Source of the DNA: Bacillota bacterium
Lineage (GTDB): Bacteria > Bacillota > Clostridia > Acetivibrionales > Acetivibrionaceae
Reading direction: 5' to 3'
Assembly: GCA_023421115.1 (NCBI GenBank)
Contig: JAEZUI010000072.1
Span: 1-6,726 of the forward strand
Length of the DNA: 6,726 nucleotides
A program made the translations under genes and the position numbers. Below, piece by piece: positions 1 through 6,634 of the stretch (the stretch's first letter is position 1; every line of letters begins with the position of its first letter). The notes below the pieces were generated by a model. It saw nothing but the letters and a program-made list of their open reading frames with translations. It was not told where the DNA came from and made no database searches.

Positions 1-399
1 ACCATACATTATAAAGTTAGATCCGAATATGTTACAGTAAGACTTCCAGTAAAACAAGGATTGAAACATTACTGATTTAATATGTATGTTGTCATAATTA
101 ACAGTTACAGTAAGACTTCCAGTAAAACAAGGATTGAAACTGAAAATTAATATTATAAAATATGGAAAAGTTTTAGGTTACAGTAAGACTTCCAGTAAAA
201 CAAGGATTGAAACCAATTGTTAAAAATACTATTTGGAGAAACGACAAAGAAGTTACAGTAAGACTTCCAGTAAAACAAGGATTGAAACATTTTTACCTTC
301 TTGGTTTTATGCCTTTCCCAAATAGTTACAGTAAGACTTCCAGTAAAACAAGGATTGAAACTCAACATCACCATACATTATAAAGTTAGATCCGAATAT
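1..399 (+). repeat. Duplicated spacer, edge of a 369-bp tandem block
   Basis: Bases 1-30 are identical to 370-399, the last 30 nt of the 38-nt spacer at 362-399. The offset is 369 bp, which is exactly five repeat-spacer units (31-399). The spacers that follow the two copies (68-103 and 437-473) differ. This is what a tandem duplication of the block 31-399 would look like if its leftward copy is mostly outside the window. The identity is seen directly; the block duplication is inferred. A second independent capture of the same protospacer or an assembly error would also explain a single repeated spacer. Confidence 0.8.
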
Positions 400-803
400 G
401 TTACAGTAAGACTTCCAGTAAAACAAGGATTGAAACATACAATAATATAACTGGCTTAAATATTCATCTTTTTGTTACAGTAAGACTTCCAGTAAAACAA
501 GGATTGAAACTCGGTAATGTAAAGGAAGGAGATAAGGTATATTTTGTTACAGTAAGACTTCCAGTAAAACAAGGATTGAAACCATACTATTAAGACATGG
601 GAACATTCAAGAAAATTTTAGGTTACAGTAAGACTTCCAGTAAAACAAGGATTGAAACTAAAATGTACTCTTCCACAATTACAAAATCTAACATGTTACA
701 GTAAGACTTCCAGTAAAACAAGGATTGAAACATAAAGTCTATATCATCTTTTAAATCTTGAACAATGTTACAGTAAGACTTCCAGTAAAACAAGGATTGA
801 AAC
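1..803 (+). CRISPR. Type I-B CRISPR array (11 intact repeats, trailer side)
   Basis: Eleven copies of one 37-nt repeat begin at 31, 104, 177, 252, 325, 400, 474, 546, 622, 695 and 767. All are identical by eye, starting GTTACAGTAAG and ending GGATTGAAAC. The ten complete spacers between them are 36, 36, 38, 36, 38, 37, 35, 39, 36 and 35 nt. A partial spacer fills 1-30, so the array continues to the left. The ATTGAAAC 3' end is the usual 8-nt crRNA 5' handle of type I-B systems. It fixes transcription on the + strand, with the leader outside the window on the left. The repeat has little hairpin potential, as is common for I-B, and contains CAGTAA twice. The type assignment rests on the adjacent cas8b/cas7/cas5/cas3 genes. 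No spacer was seen to match the cas genes in this window. Confidence 0.98.
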
Positions 804-876
804 CTCCTTTTCCTATATACTTCCACATAATTTGATGCTGTTGCAAAAGAACAAGCACTAAAAAGGCTTTTTATAG
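804..876 (+). repeat. Terminal spacer and degenerate last CRISPR repeat
   Basis: After the last perfect repeat (767-803) comes a 36-nt stretch (804-839), the normal spacer length. A segment at 840-876 then starts GTTGCA where the repeat has GTTACA and keeps a CACTAAAA core where the repeat has CAGTAAAA. Ungapped alignment gives 19 of 37 matches by hand count, with the conserved ATTGAAAC end mostly lost. A decayed repeat at the leader-distal end is common in CRISPR arrays. The correct spacing is the strongest support; the identity is modest, so this is tentative. Confidence 0.45.
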
Positions 877-929
877 TAACAAAAAAATAATTATGGTACA
901 CTTATTTTGTAGAAATTTGCATGAAATGT

Positions 930-958
930 TTGACAATTCTTATCTGAAGTTGTAATAT
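930..958 (+). promoter_or_regulatory. Predicted sigma-A promoter of the cas operon
   Basis: A perfect -35 hexamer TTGACA (930-935) is followed after 17 nt by TAATAT (953-958), four of six matches to TATAAT. Transcription would start near 965, about 40 nt before the proposed cas8b start. No other equally good promoter was seen in 877-1003, which otherwise holds no gene. The cas operon can thus be transcribed independently of the array, although read-through from the array is also possible because both run on the + strand. Confidence 0.6.
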
Positions 959-981
959 TGTATTGAAATACAAAATATTAC
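952..981. promoter_or_regulatory. Imperfect palindrome over the -10 box, candidate operator
   Basis: GTAATATT (952-959) is complementary to AATATTAC (974-981), and GTATT (960-964) to AATAC (967-971), with two extra A residues (972-973) on the right arm. The element covers the predicted -10 box and start point of the cas promoter. It could be a repressor operator or, if transcribed, part of a weak AT-rich 5' UTR hairpin. The symmetry is seen directly; the function is inferred. Confidence 0.4.
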
Positions 982-990
982 TGCTTTGAG

Positions 991-999
991 AGAAGGTGA
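991..999 (+). promoter_or_regulatory. Ribosome binding site deciding the cas8b start
   Basis: AGAAGGTGA (991-999) closely resembles the Shine-Dalgarno consensus and ends 4 nt before TTG at 1004. It lies inside the longer open frame that begins at TTG 986, which has no purine-rich site in front of it. This favours 1004 as the translation start. Confidence 0.7.
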
Positions 1000-1003
1000 C
1001 TCG

Positions 1004-2854
1004 TTGCTTGCAGGTGTATTGCAAATAGGGGATTACGTACTCAATAACAAAAGCACTGAATCGGAAGAATATGTCCAAGTCATTGAGAATCCCAATGAAA
1101 AAGGAAATTATAAGCATATATTGAAAATTGCATTTAACTTGAAAGATGAGAGCGTATTATACAGAGGTGTAGAATACGAGGAGTTTTCTGACGACAAAAT
1201 AAATAAGTATGCTTACAAAAGGGGAAGTGCAAGAGGTGGTGACATAACACCCACTTCAAAGTACACTGACCCGTCAAAAACTGTAAATAAGATTTTAATA
1301 TCTCTAAATGATATTCTGAAAAGCTCAGACGATAAGAATTCAGATCGAATAATATTTAAAAATATATGTGAGTACATATCTTCAAATCAAGAAAAGATCG
1401 AAATTGAAATCAGTGAAAAAATTAAATCAATAACATTGGAAAAGGGAGAAACCTTTATTATTACTGTGACATTGTTCGAAGATGGTAATGAAAAGTATAT
1501 GGGGGACTTCAAGATAATAAAGAAGCATCTTGGTAGAATTTCCGATGAGCAGTATTATAGTAAGTATGGCAAAACCTCAAAGGGGAACGGCATTTGCTAT
1601 TACTGTACAAAAGAAACTGAAGTCTTTGGCTTTGTAAATACCTATAATTCCTATACTGTTGACAAAATAGGCTTTGTAAGCGGAGGTTTCAAACAGGAAA
1701 AAGCTTGGAAGAACTATCCTGTTTGTGGTAGCTGTGCGCAAAAATTAGAACAGGGGAAAAAGTATTTGAGGGAGAATCTCACTTCAAGGTTTTCCGGGTT
1801 CAATTACTTTGTAGTACCTAAAGCTGTAATAAGGGATTCGGAGGATGAAAAGGAGTTTATAGAGACACTAGAGGAATTTGAGAAGCACAAAAACTTTTCT
1901 ACCGAAAAGAATACAAAGCAAAACCTTCTTTCGAGCGAGAGAGATTTTCTTGACATAATGAAAGACAGCAAGAACTATCTTAATTACAATATGCTTGTTT
2001 TTAAAGAGGAGCAATCAGGCAGTGTTTTTAGAATTCTTCTCTATATTGAGGATATTGTTCCAAGCAAGGTTAAGAACATTTTGAGAGTAAAAGATGTAGT
2101 GGATGAAATTGAGTTATTTAAAAATTTGCCGGGGAAAGATAAGACAACCTATGATTTGAAGTTCGGTTTTGACAAAATAAGAACCTTTTTCCCTAATAAC
2201 AAGATGGAAGGCAACTTTGATAAAAGTTTTCTTGAAATTTTAAACAATGTATTTACATACAAAAAGATAAGCTACAAATTTCTTTTAGGCAAAATGATCT
2301 CAAAGATACGAGTTGCTTTCGCCAGGGAAGAATATCTGGAGGCATTAGTACTTCAAGCATTGATGAACATTATGTTTATTGACAAACTTAATCTGTTTAA
2401 TGACAAAGGGAGAGGGGTGCACAAAATAATGGTTGAAAAGACAGAAAAGAATAAGAAATATCTAGACTTTTTTGAGAACGAAAGCTACAGAAATGCTTTT
2501 AGTTCAGACTATAAAAGGGCTGTATTTCTAACTGGTATATTGGCAGAAAAGCTATTGAATGTGCAGGAGTTTGAGGAAAAAAAGAATAGACCATTTTATA
2601 GTAGACTAAATGGTTTGAAACTAGATAGGAATATAGTAAGAAGGATATATGCTGAAGCTATCAATAAGTTGAATGAATATAATAAGAATTATCGATATAA
2701 AGAACTAGAATATCTGATTGGAATGTATATATTGGGAGAGGAGACTGAAAAGAATATTTCAAATGATGATATCAGCTTCTACTTTGTGTTGGGTATGACA
2801 CTGGCAAAGCACTTTAAGGAAGAAAAAAAGAGCGAGGAGGATGTTAAACAATGA
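1004..2854 (+). CDS. cas8b: Cas8b/Csh1-type large subunit of type I-B Cascade
   Basis: This is the large subunit of the type I-B effector complex, which in this family recognises the PAM, helps open target DNA and recruits Cas3. From TTG 1004 the protein has 616 residues and begins MLAGVLQIGDYVL, the usual start of Csh1/TM1802-type Cas8b proteins. The frame is open back to TTG 986 (622 residues), but that start lacks a ribosome binding site. A zinc-finger-like pair of CxxC motifs (C198/C201 and C241/C244) lies in the middle region, as is typical of this family. The last ~140 residues look like the helical small-subunit region (RAVFLTGILAEKLL near the front, FYFVLGMTLAKHF near the end). It is the first gene of the operon, and its stop overlaps the cas7 start (ATGA, 2851-2854). 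Divergence within Cas8b makes the exact subfamily label less certain than the role. Confidence 0.92.
   Translation: MLAGVLQIGDYVLNNKSTESEEYVQVIENPNEKGNYKHILKIAFNLKDESVLYRGVEYEEFSDDKINKYAYKRGSARGGDITPTSKYTDPSKTVNKILISLNDILKSSDDKNSDRIIFKNICEYISSNQEKIEIEISEKIKSITLEKGETFIITVTLFEDGNEKYMGDFKIIKKHLGRISDEQYYSKYGKTSKGNGICYYCTKETEVFGFVNTYNSYTVDKIGFVSGGFKQEKAWKNYPVCGSCAQKLEQGKKYLRENLTSRFSGFNYFVVPKAVIRDSEDEKEFIETLEEFEKHKNFSTEKNTKQNLLSSERDFLDIMKDSKNYLNYNMLVFKEEQSGSVFRILLYIEDIVPSKVKNILRVKDVVDEIELFKNLPGKDKTTYDLKFGFDKIRTFFPNNKMEGNFDKSFLEILNNVFTYKKISYKFLLGKMISKIRVAFAREEYLEALVLQALMNIMFIDKLNLFNDKGRGVHKIMVEKTEKNKKYLDFFENESYRNAFSSDYKRAVFLTGILAEKLLNVQEFEEKKNRPFYSRLNGLKLDRNIVRRIYAEAINKLNEYNKNYRYKELEYLIGMYILGEETEKNISNDDISFYFVLGMTLAKHFKEEKKSEEDVKQ
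2411..2419 (+). promoter_or_regulatory. Internal ribosome binding site within cas8b
   Basis: AGAGGGGTG (2411-2419), preceded by AAAGGG, is a strong purine-rich site inside the cas8b reading frame. It ends 9 nt before the in-frame ATG at 2429. It is the best internal Shine-Dalgarno-like site I found in the last third of the gene and would drive separate translation of the small subunit. Confidence 0.5.
2429..2854 (+). CDS. cas11b: Cas11b small subunit, nested in-frame in cas8b (predicted)
   Basis: An in-frame ATG at 2429, behind the ribosome-binding-like sequence at 2411-2419, would give a 141-residue protein identical to Cas8b residues 476-616. Type I-B, I-C and I-D systems are known to make their small subunit Cas11 from an internal start in the large-subunit gene. 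Cas11 copies line the belly of Cascade and support R-loop formation. The product length fits, and the segment looks helical and highly charged. An in-frame GTG at 2417 and an ATG at 2294 (weaker AGG site) are alternative starts. The nested frame and site are visible; its use is inferred from the family. Confidence 0.5.
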   Translation: MVEKTEKNKKYLDFFENESYRNAFSSDYKRAVFLTGILAEKLLNVQEFEEKKNRPFYSRLNGLKLDRNIVRRIYAEAINKLNEYNKNYRYKELEYLIGMYILGEETEKNISNDDISFYFVLGMTLAKHFKEEKKSEEDVKQ

Positions 2855-3774
2855 TTAAGAACAGGCAGGAGATATTATTTTTGTATGATGTAACGGATGC
2901 AAATCCTAATGGTGATCCGTTGGATGATAATAAGCCCCGTATAGATGAGGAAACAGGTATTAATATTGTAACGGATGTTAGGCTGAAAAGAACAATAAGG
3001 GATTATTTATACAGCTACAAAGGTTATGATGGTTCAAATGGAAAGGACATATTTGTAAGAGAACTTGAATCTGAAAAGGTAAGTGGTGGTATTAAAGACG
3101 GTAAAGCTAGAGCAAGGGACTTTAAGGAGAACTTGGACGAAATTCTTGATAAAGCAATCGATATAAGACTTTTTGGTGGGGTAATCCCTTTGGATAAGGC
3201 ATCAATAACATTTACCGGACCTGTACAGTTCAATATGGGAAGGTCGTTAAACAAGGTCAATTTAAAGCATATTAAAGGAACTGGTGCCTTTGCATCTGAA
3301 GATGGAAAAGCTCAGAAAACTTTCCGAGAGGAATATATTATTCCATATTCACTAATAGGTTTTCATGGCATAGTAAATGAAAATGCAGCTAAGGAGACGA
3401 AACTTACTGACGAAGATGTGGGTTTGATGGATGAGGCTATATGGAACGGTACTAAAAACCTTATTACCCGCTCAAAGATGGGACATATGCCAAGGCTATT
3501 GTTAAGAGTGGTATATAAGGCGGAACAGAATTTCTTTATAGGAGATTTGCAAAACAAGATAGAAATTAACTTTGATATGGCGGAGGAAAAACTTAGGACA
3601 ATCAAGGACTTTTCAATAAAAATGGATGATTTGGTTAACGAGCTGGTCTTATATAAGGATAAAGTTGAAAAAGTGATTTACACTGCGGATAAAAACTTAA
3701 AACTGACTTTAAAAGGTCAGAACGTTAACTTAAAGGATATAAATGAAATAAAATTTGAAGAAAAATCTTATTAG
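2851..3774 (+). CDS. cas7: Cas7/Csh2-type backbone subunit of type I-B Cascade
   Basis: Cas7 polymerises along the crRNA spacer to form the Cascade backbone. The 307-residue protein has the hallmark N-terminus of the Csh2/Cas7b family: RQEILFLYDVTDANPNGDP (5-23), a PR.DEETG loop (29-36) and VTDVRLKRTIRDYL (40-53). It continues with DIRLFGG (104-110) and TGPVQFNMGRSLN (122-134), also typical of this family. Length and both ends look complete. Its ATG overlaps the cas8b stop by 4 nt, and GAGGAGG (2834-2840) lies 10 nt ahead, so translational coupling is likely. The stop is TAG at 3772-3774. This is the most confidently recognised gene of the window along with cas3. Confidence 0.97.
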   Translation: MIKNRQEILFLYDVTDANPNGDPLDDNKPRIDEETGINIVTDVRLKRTIRDYLYSYKGYDGSNGKDIFVRELESEKVSGGIKDGKARARDFKENLDEILDKAIDIRLFGGVIPLDKASITFTGPVQFNMGRSLNKVNLKHIKGTGAFASEDGKAQKTFREEYIIPYSLIGFHGIVNENAAKETKLTDEDVGLMDEAIWNGTKNLITRSKMGHMPRLLLRVVYKAEQNFFIGDLQNKIEINFDMAEEKLRTIKDFSIKMDDLVNELVLYKDKVEKVIYTADKNLKLTLKGQNVNLKDINEIKFEEKSY

Positions 3775-3788
3775 AGAGAGGGAGGCAA

Positions 3789-4502
3789 ATGGCTGAAAAA
3801 TATCTGGTTTTTGATATAAGTGCCTTTTACGGACACTTCAAAAAACCTTATACAACTACATCTCCCCTTACATATTCAATTCCGACCAGGACCGCTGTTG
3901 CCGGTATGATTGCAGCTATGTTGGGGTTTGGAAAGGAAGAGTATCAAAAGCATTTTACTAAAGAGGCTGCAAAAATAGGGATAGGCATCAAGAAGCCTAT
4001 AAAAAAGGTTAGAATCAGTGAAAATTTAATAAATACAAAAAAGTCAATAAATAGAATACAGGAACGTACTCAAATAAAGGTTGAGTATTTGAAAGATGTA
4101 TGTTATAGGATTTATTTCACACATAAAGATGAAAAAATATATAGCAAACTAAAAGGACTTCTCTCAAATCACAGCACGGTATATACAATCAGTATGGGGC
4201 TTAGTGAAAATCTTGCCAACTTCGCTTTTGTTGGAGAGTTTGAAGGCCGAGAGGTACGTGGAAGCATGGAGTTTAATGAGTTTTCAAGTGTTTTGCCTGT
4301 GGAGGGGATTAGGAAAGGTGATGTAGAATATGAGGACGAAAGGGAGTATTTTACTGAAACCATACCCATTGAAATGGATGATGATAGAAATGTGAAAGAG
4401 TATAAAGAGGTATTGTTTGAGAGAAACAGTGGGAAAATTAAAGCAAAACTTGAGGGCTATATTGAAATTATAGAGCTAGATGAAAATATCATGGTACTAT
4501 AA
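3789..4502 (+). CDS. cas5: Cas5b (Cas5h) crRNA 5'-handle binding subunit
   Basis: Cas5 holds the 5' handle of the crRNA and connects the Cas7 backbone to Cas8b. In type I-B it is not the processing nuclease; that role belongs to Cas6. The 237-residue protein starts in the manner of the family: a first strand YLVFDISAFYGHF (5-17), then KPYTTTSPLTYSIPTRTAVAG (19-39), the conserved segment leading into helix 1. Start choice is supported by GGGAGG (3780-3785), 3 nt before the ATG. It lies 14 nt after cas7 and 14 nt before cas3, within the same transcript. No truncation or frameshift was seen. Confidence 0.94.
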   Translation: MAEKYLVFDISAFYGHFKKPYTTTSPLTYSIPTRTAVAGMIAAMLGFGKEEYQKHFTKEAAKIGIGIKKPIKKVRISENLINTKKSINRIQERTQIKVEYLKDVCYRIYFTHKDEKIYSKLKGLLSNHSTVYTISMGLSENLANFAFVGEFEGREVRGSMEFNEFSSVLPVEGIRKGDVEYEDEREYFTETIPIEMDDDRNVKEYKEVLFERNSGKIKAKLEGYIEIIELDENIMVL

Positions 4503-4516
4503 AGGGGAGAAGTATT

Positions 4517-6634
4517 GTGCTGCTTTCACATCCGGACAAGCTGCTACGAGAACATTTGAAAAATGTTTCCTTGATAGGTGACTGCATTTTTTCACAAAAA
4601 AGCATTAATTTTGAAAGTTTTTCGATAGAAAAAATCCGACAGTTAAATCGGATAAATCTTTTGACTCATGATCTTGGTAAAGCTACTTCCTATTTTCAAG
4701 AGTATATAAGAAGTGTGAATAACAAAAAAAGAAATGATGAAAAGAAAAGTCACGGGTTATTGTCAGGGGTCTTGGCCTTTAAAATTGTCAACACTATTTT
4801 AAAGGACGAGACCCTTGCTTTTTTTTCATATATGGTGGTTTCCAAACACCACGGAGAACTGCTTGATTTTGCAGATTATACATCCGTTTTAAATGGAAAT
4901 GAAAGTAACATCGAGCTTTTGAAACTTCAGTTTGAAAGTATCAACAAAACAGAGTTGCAGGAAGTAATAACAGAGATTGGAATTGATTTTTCCCTATCTA
5001 ATTACTCAACAGATGAATTTATGGCGGATATTGATTATCTGACAAACAGAAAAGTAAGAAAAAAGGTGAAAGAAGCATTAGGACTTGAAACGTTTCTTTT
5101 GATTAACCTGCTCTTTTCCATGCTTATTTTTTCAGACAAACTTGAGGCTATATATAACAGTGAAAATATGAGCATTGAGGACTTTATTGAGAAAAGTACC
5201 AAGAGACCAAACTTATTGTCAGCTTGTGTTGAAAAATACAAAGAGAGTCTTGATATAAAGAATATACAAATGGCAAAGCGCAGAGATGAAATTTATGATG
5301 ATGTTATGGAAAGCGTTGATAATATTAAACTTGAAGAAAAAATATTTTCAATAAATCTTCCCACCGGTTCGGGTAAAACCCTTATTGCGCTGAAAACTGC
5401 ATTAAAGCTAAAAGAGCGTATAATGTACGAAAAGTACTATAACCCAAGAATTATCTATGTCCTTCCTTTTACATCAATAATTGAACAGAATTTCGATGTT
5501 TTTAGGGAGGTTCTAGGTATTGAGGAGTCAAATGTGATCCTCAAACATCATTACCTGTCAGAGCGTATTTATAAATGGGAAAAGGATGGAGAAATAGAAA
5601 ACTACAGTGATGCGATTTCAGAGCATCTGGTTGAATCGTGGGATTCTGAAATAGTGGTTAGTACTTTCGTCCAGCTTTTACATTCCATATTTACAAATAG
5701 AAACAGGAAGCTAAAAAAATTTCATAACATGGCAAATTCAATTATTATACTCGATGAAGTTCAGAGTATACCGCATAGGTATTGGAAGCTGGTGCGTGAA
5801 ACACTAAAGTCAATGGCTATATATTTGAATTGCCATTTTATATTTATGACGGCAACGATGCCCTTGATTTTTTCGGAAGAGGAAGGGGAAATCTACGAAC
5901 TAGCAAAAGGCAAAAGGAAATATTTCGATGAGTTTGACCGTATAAGAATTGATGCAAGCAGGCTTGATTACAAAATGACACTTGAGGAATTCAAGGTGTT
6001 TCTACTAGATGAGATATACGAGTATGAGGAAGATGACTTTTTAATTGTATTAAACACAATTAAGACTTCCATTGAAATATTCTCATTTTTGAAAAGGGAG
6101 TTTGAGGGAGAGGCAGAGATATACTACCTATCCACCAACATTATACCTAAAGAGAGGCTTGACAGAATTAAGAGAATAAAGGAAAGCAAAAATCGGAGGA
6201 TAATTGTGTCAACACAGATGATTGAGGCGGGAGTTGATATTGACCTTGATCGAGTGTACAGAGATTTTGGACCAATGGACAGCATCAATCAGACTGCAGG
6301 CAGGTGTAACCGTGAATGGAGTGGTAAAAAAGGAATTGTAACACTGGTAAATTTGGTTAATGAAAATCATAATGATAAATCTTATGCCAGTTATATCTAT
6401 GACAATGTTTTGATGGAAGAAACCAAAACAGCACTAAAGGATAAGGCGATGATTGAGGAAAAAGAGATATTTCAGTTGGCAGAAAAGTATTACAGGGGAC
6501 TGAAGAACCACGGAAGTGACGAGAGTGAAGGGCTTTTGAATTGTATTAAAGAGCTTCGATATAAGGAGGCTTTTGAATACAAGGAAGGTAAGGATTCACA
6601 AACCTTTGAGTTGATAAAGCAGGATTTTAAGTAA
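4517..6634 (+). CDS. cas3: Cas3 HD nuclease-helicase, C-terminus cut by IS66-like insertion
   Basis: Cas3 is recruited by DNA-bound Cascade to nick, unwind and degrade the target. The start is GTG at 4517 with AGGGGAGA just upstream. The N-terminal HD nuclease domain shows H13, H51-D52 (HDLGK), H79, H111-H112 and D207. The SF2 helicase domain shows Walker A PTGSGKT (282-288), DEVQ (413-416), motif III TATMP (445-449), motif V STQMIEAGVDID (565-576) and motif VI QTAGRCNR (592-599). The open frame has 705 residues and ends after QTFELIKQDFK, where related proteins, as I recall them, continue with further C-terminal sequence. The last G and the TAA stop come from the GTAAGCG tip of an insertion sequence at 6631. 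All catalytic motifs remain, so activity may be reduced rather than abolished. How many residues are missing cannot be measured here. Confidence 0.93.
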   Translation: MLLSHPDKLLREHLKNVSLIGDCIFSQKSINFESFSIEKIRQLNRINLLTHDLGKATSYFQEYIRSVNNKKRNDEKKSHGLLSGVLAFKIVNTILKDETLAFFSYMVVSKHHGELLDFADYTSVLNGNESNIELLKLQFESINKTELQEVITEIGIDFSLSNYSTDEFMADIDYLTNRKVRKKVKEALGLETFLLINLLFSMLIFSDKLEAIYNSENMSIEDFIEKSTKRPNLLSACVEKYKESLDIKNIQMAKRRDEIYDDVMESVDNIKLEEKIFSINLPTGSGKTLIALKTALKLKERIMYEKYYNPRIIYVLPFTSIIEQNFDVFREVLGIEESNVILKHHYLSERIYKWEKDGEIENYSDAISEHLVESWDSEIVVSTFVQLLHSIFTNRNRKLKKFHNMANSIIILDEVQSIPHRYWKLVRETLKSMAIYLNCHFIFMTATMPLIFSEEEGEIYELAKGKRKYFDEFDRIRIDASRLDYKMTLEEFKVFLLDEIYEYEEDDFLIVLNTIKTSIEIFSFLKREFEGEAEIYYLSTNIIPKERLDRIKRIKESKNRRIIVSTQMIEAGVDIDLDRVYRDFGPMDSINQTAGRCNREWSGKKGIVTLVNLVNENHNDKSYASYIYDNVLMEETKTALKDKAMIEEKEIFQLAEKYYRGLKNHGSDESEGLLNCIKELRYKEAFEYKEGKDSQTFELIKQDFK
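6623..6630. repeat. Predicted target-site duplication of the IS66-like element
   Basis: IS66-family elements duplicate 8 bp of target on insertion. The 8 bases abutting the element tip are GATTTTAA. The same 8 bp should follow the far end of the element, outside the window, before cas3 resumes. The second copy cannot be seen. Confidence 0.45.

Noticed and set aside
858..876. AAAAAGGCTTTTT as a rho-independent terminator
   Set aside because: The stem would be only A-T pairs around a very short loop, with no GC-rich part and no following T run. It also lies in the decayed repeat.
153..901. Minus-strand open frames across the array (153-374, 623-901)
   Set aside because: They translate the CRISPR repeat again and again (the peptide FQSLFYWKSYCN recurs) and have no ribosome binding site. 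They are artefacts of the repeat.
962..968. ATTGAAA as another degenerate CRISPR repeat
   Set aside because: Only the 7-nt end matches; the 30 upstream bases do not align, and the motif falls at the apex of the palindrome.
902..1117. Minus-strand 71-codon frame upstream of cas8b
   Set aside because: It overlaps the cas promoter and the 5' end of cas8b, with no recognisable protein features. It is a shadow.
3024..5241. Minus-strand frames inside cas7, cas5 and cas3
   Set aside because: They lie wholly antisense within well recognised genes and have no family features.
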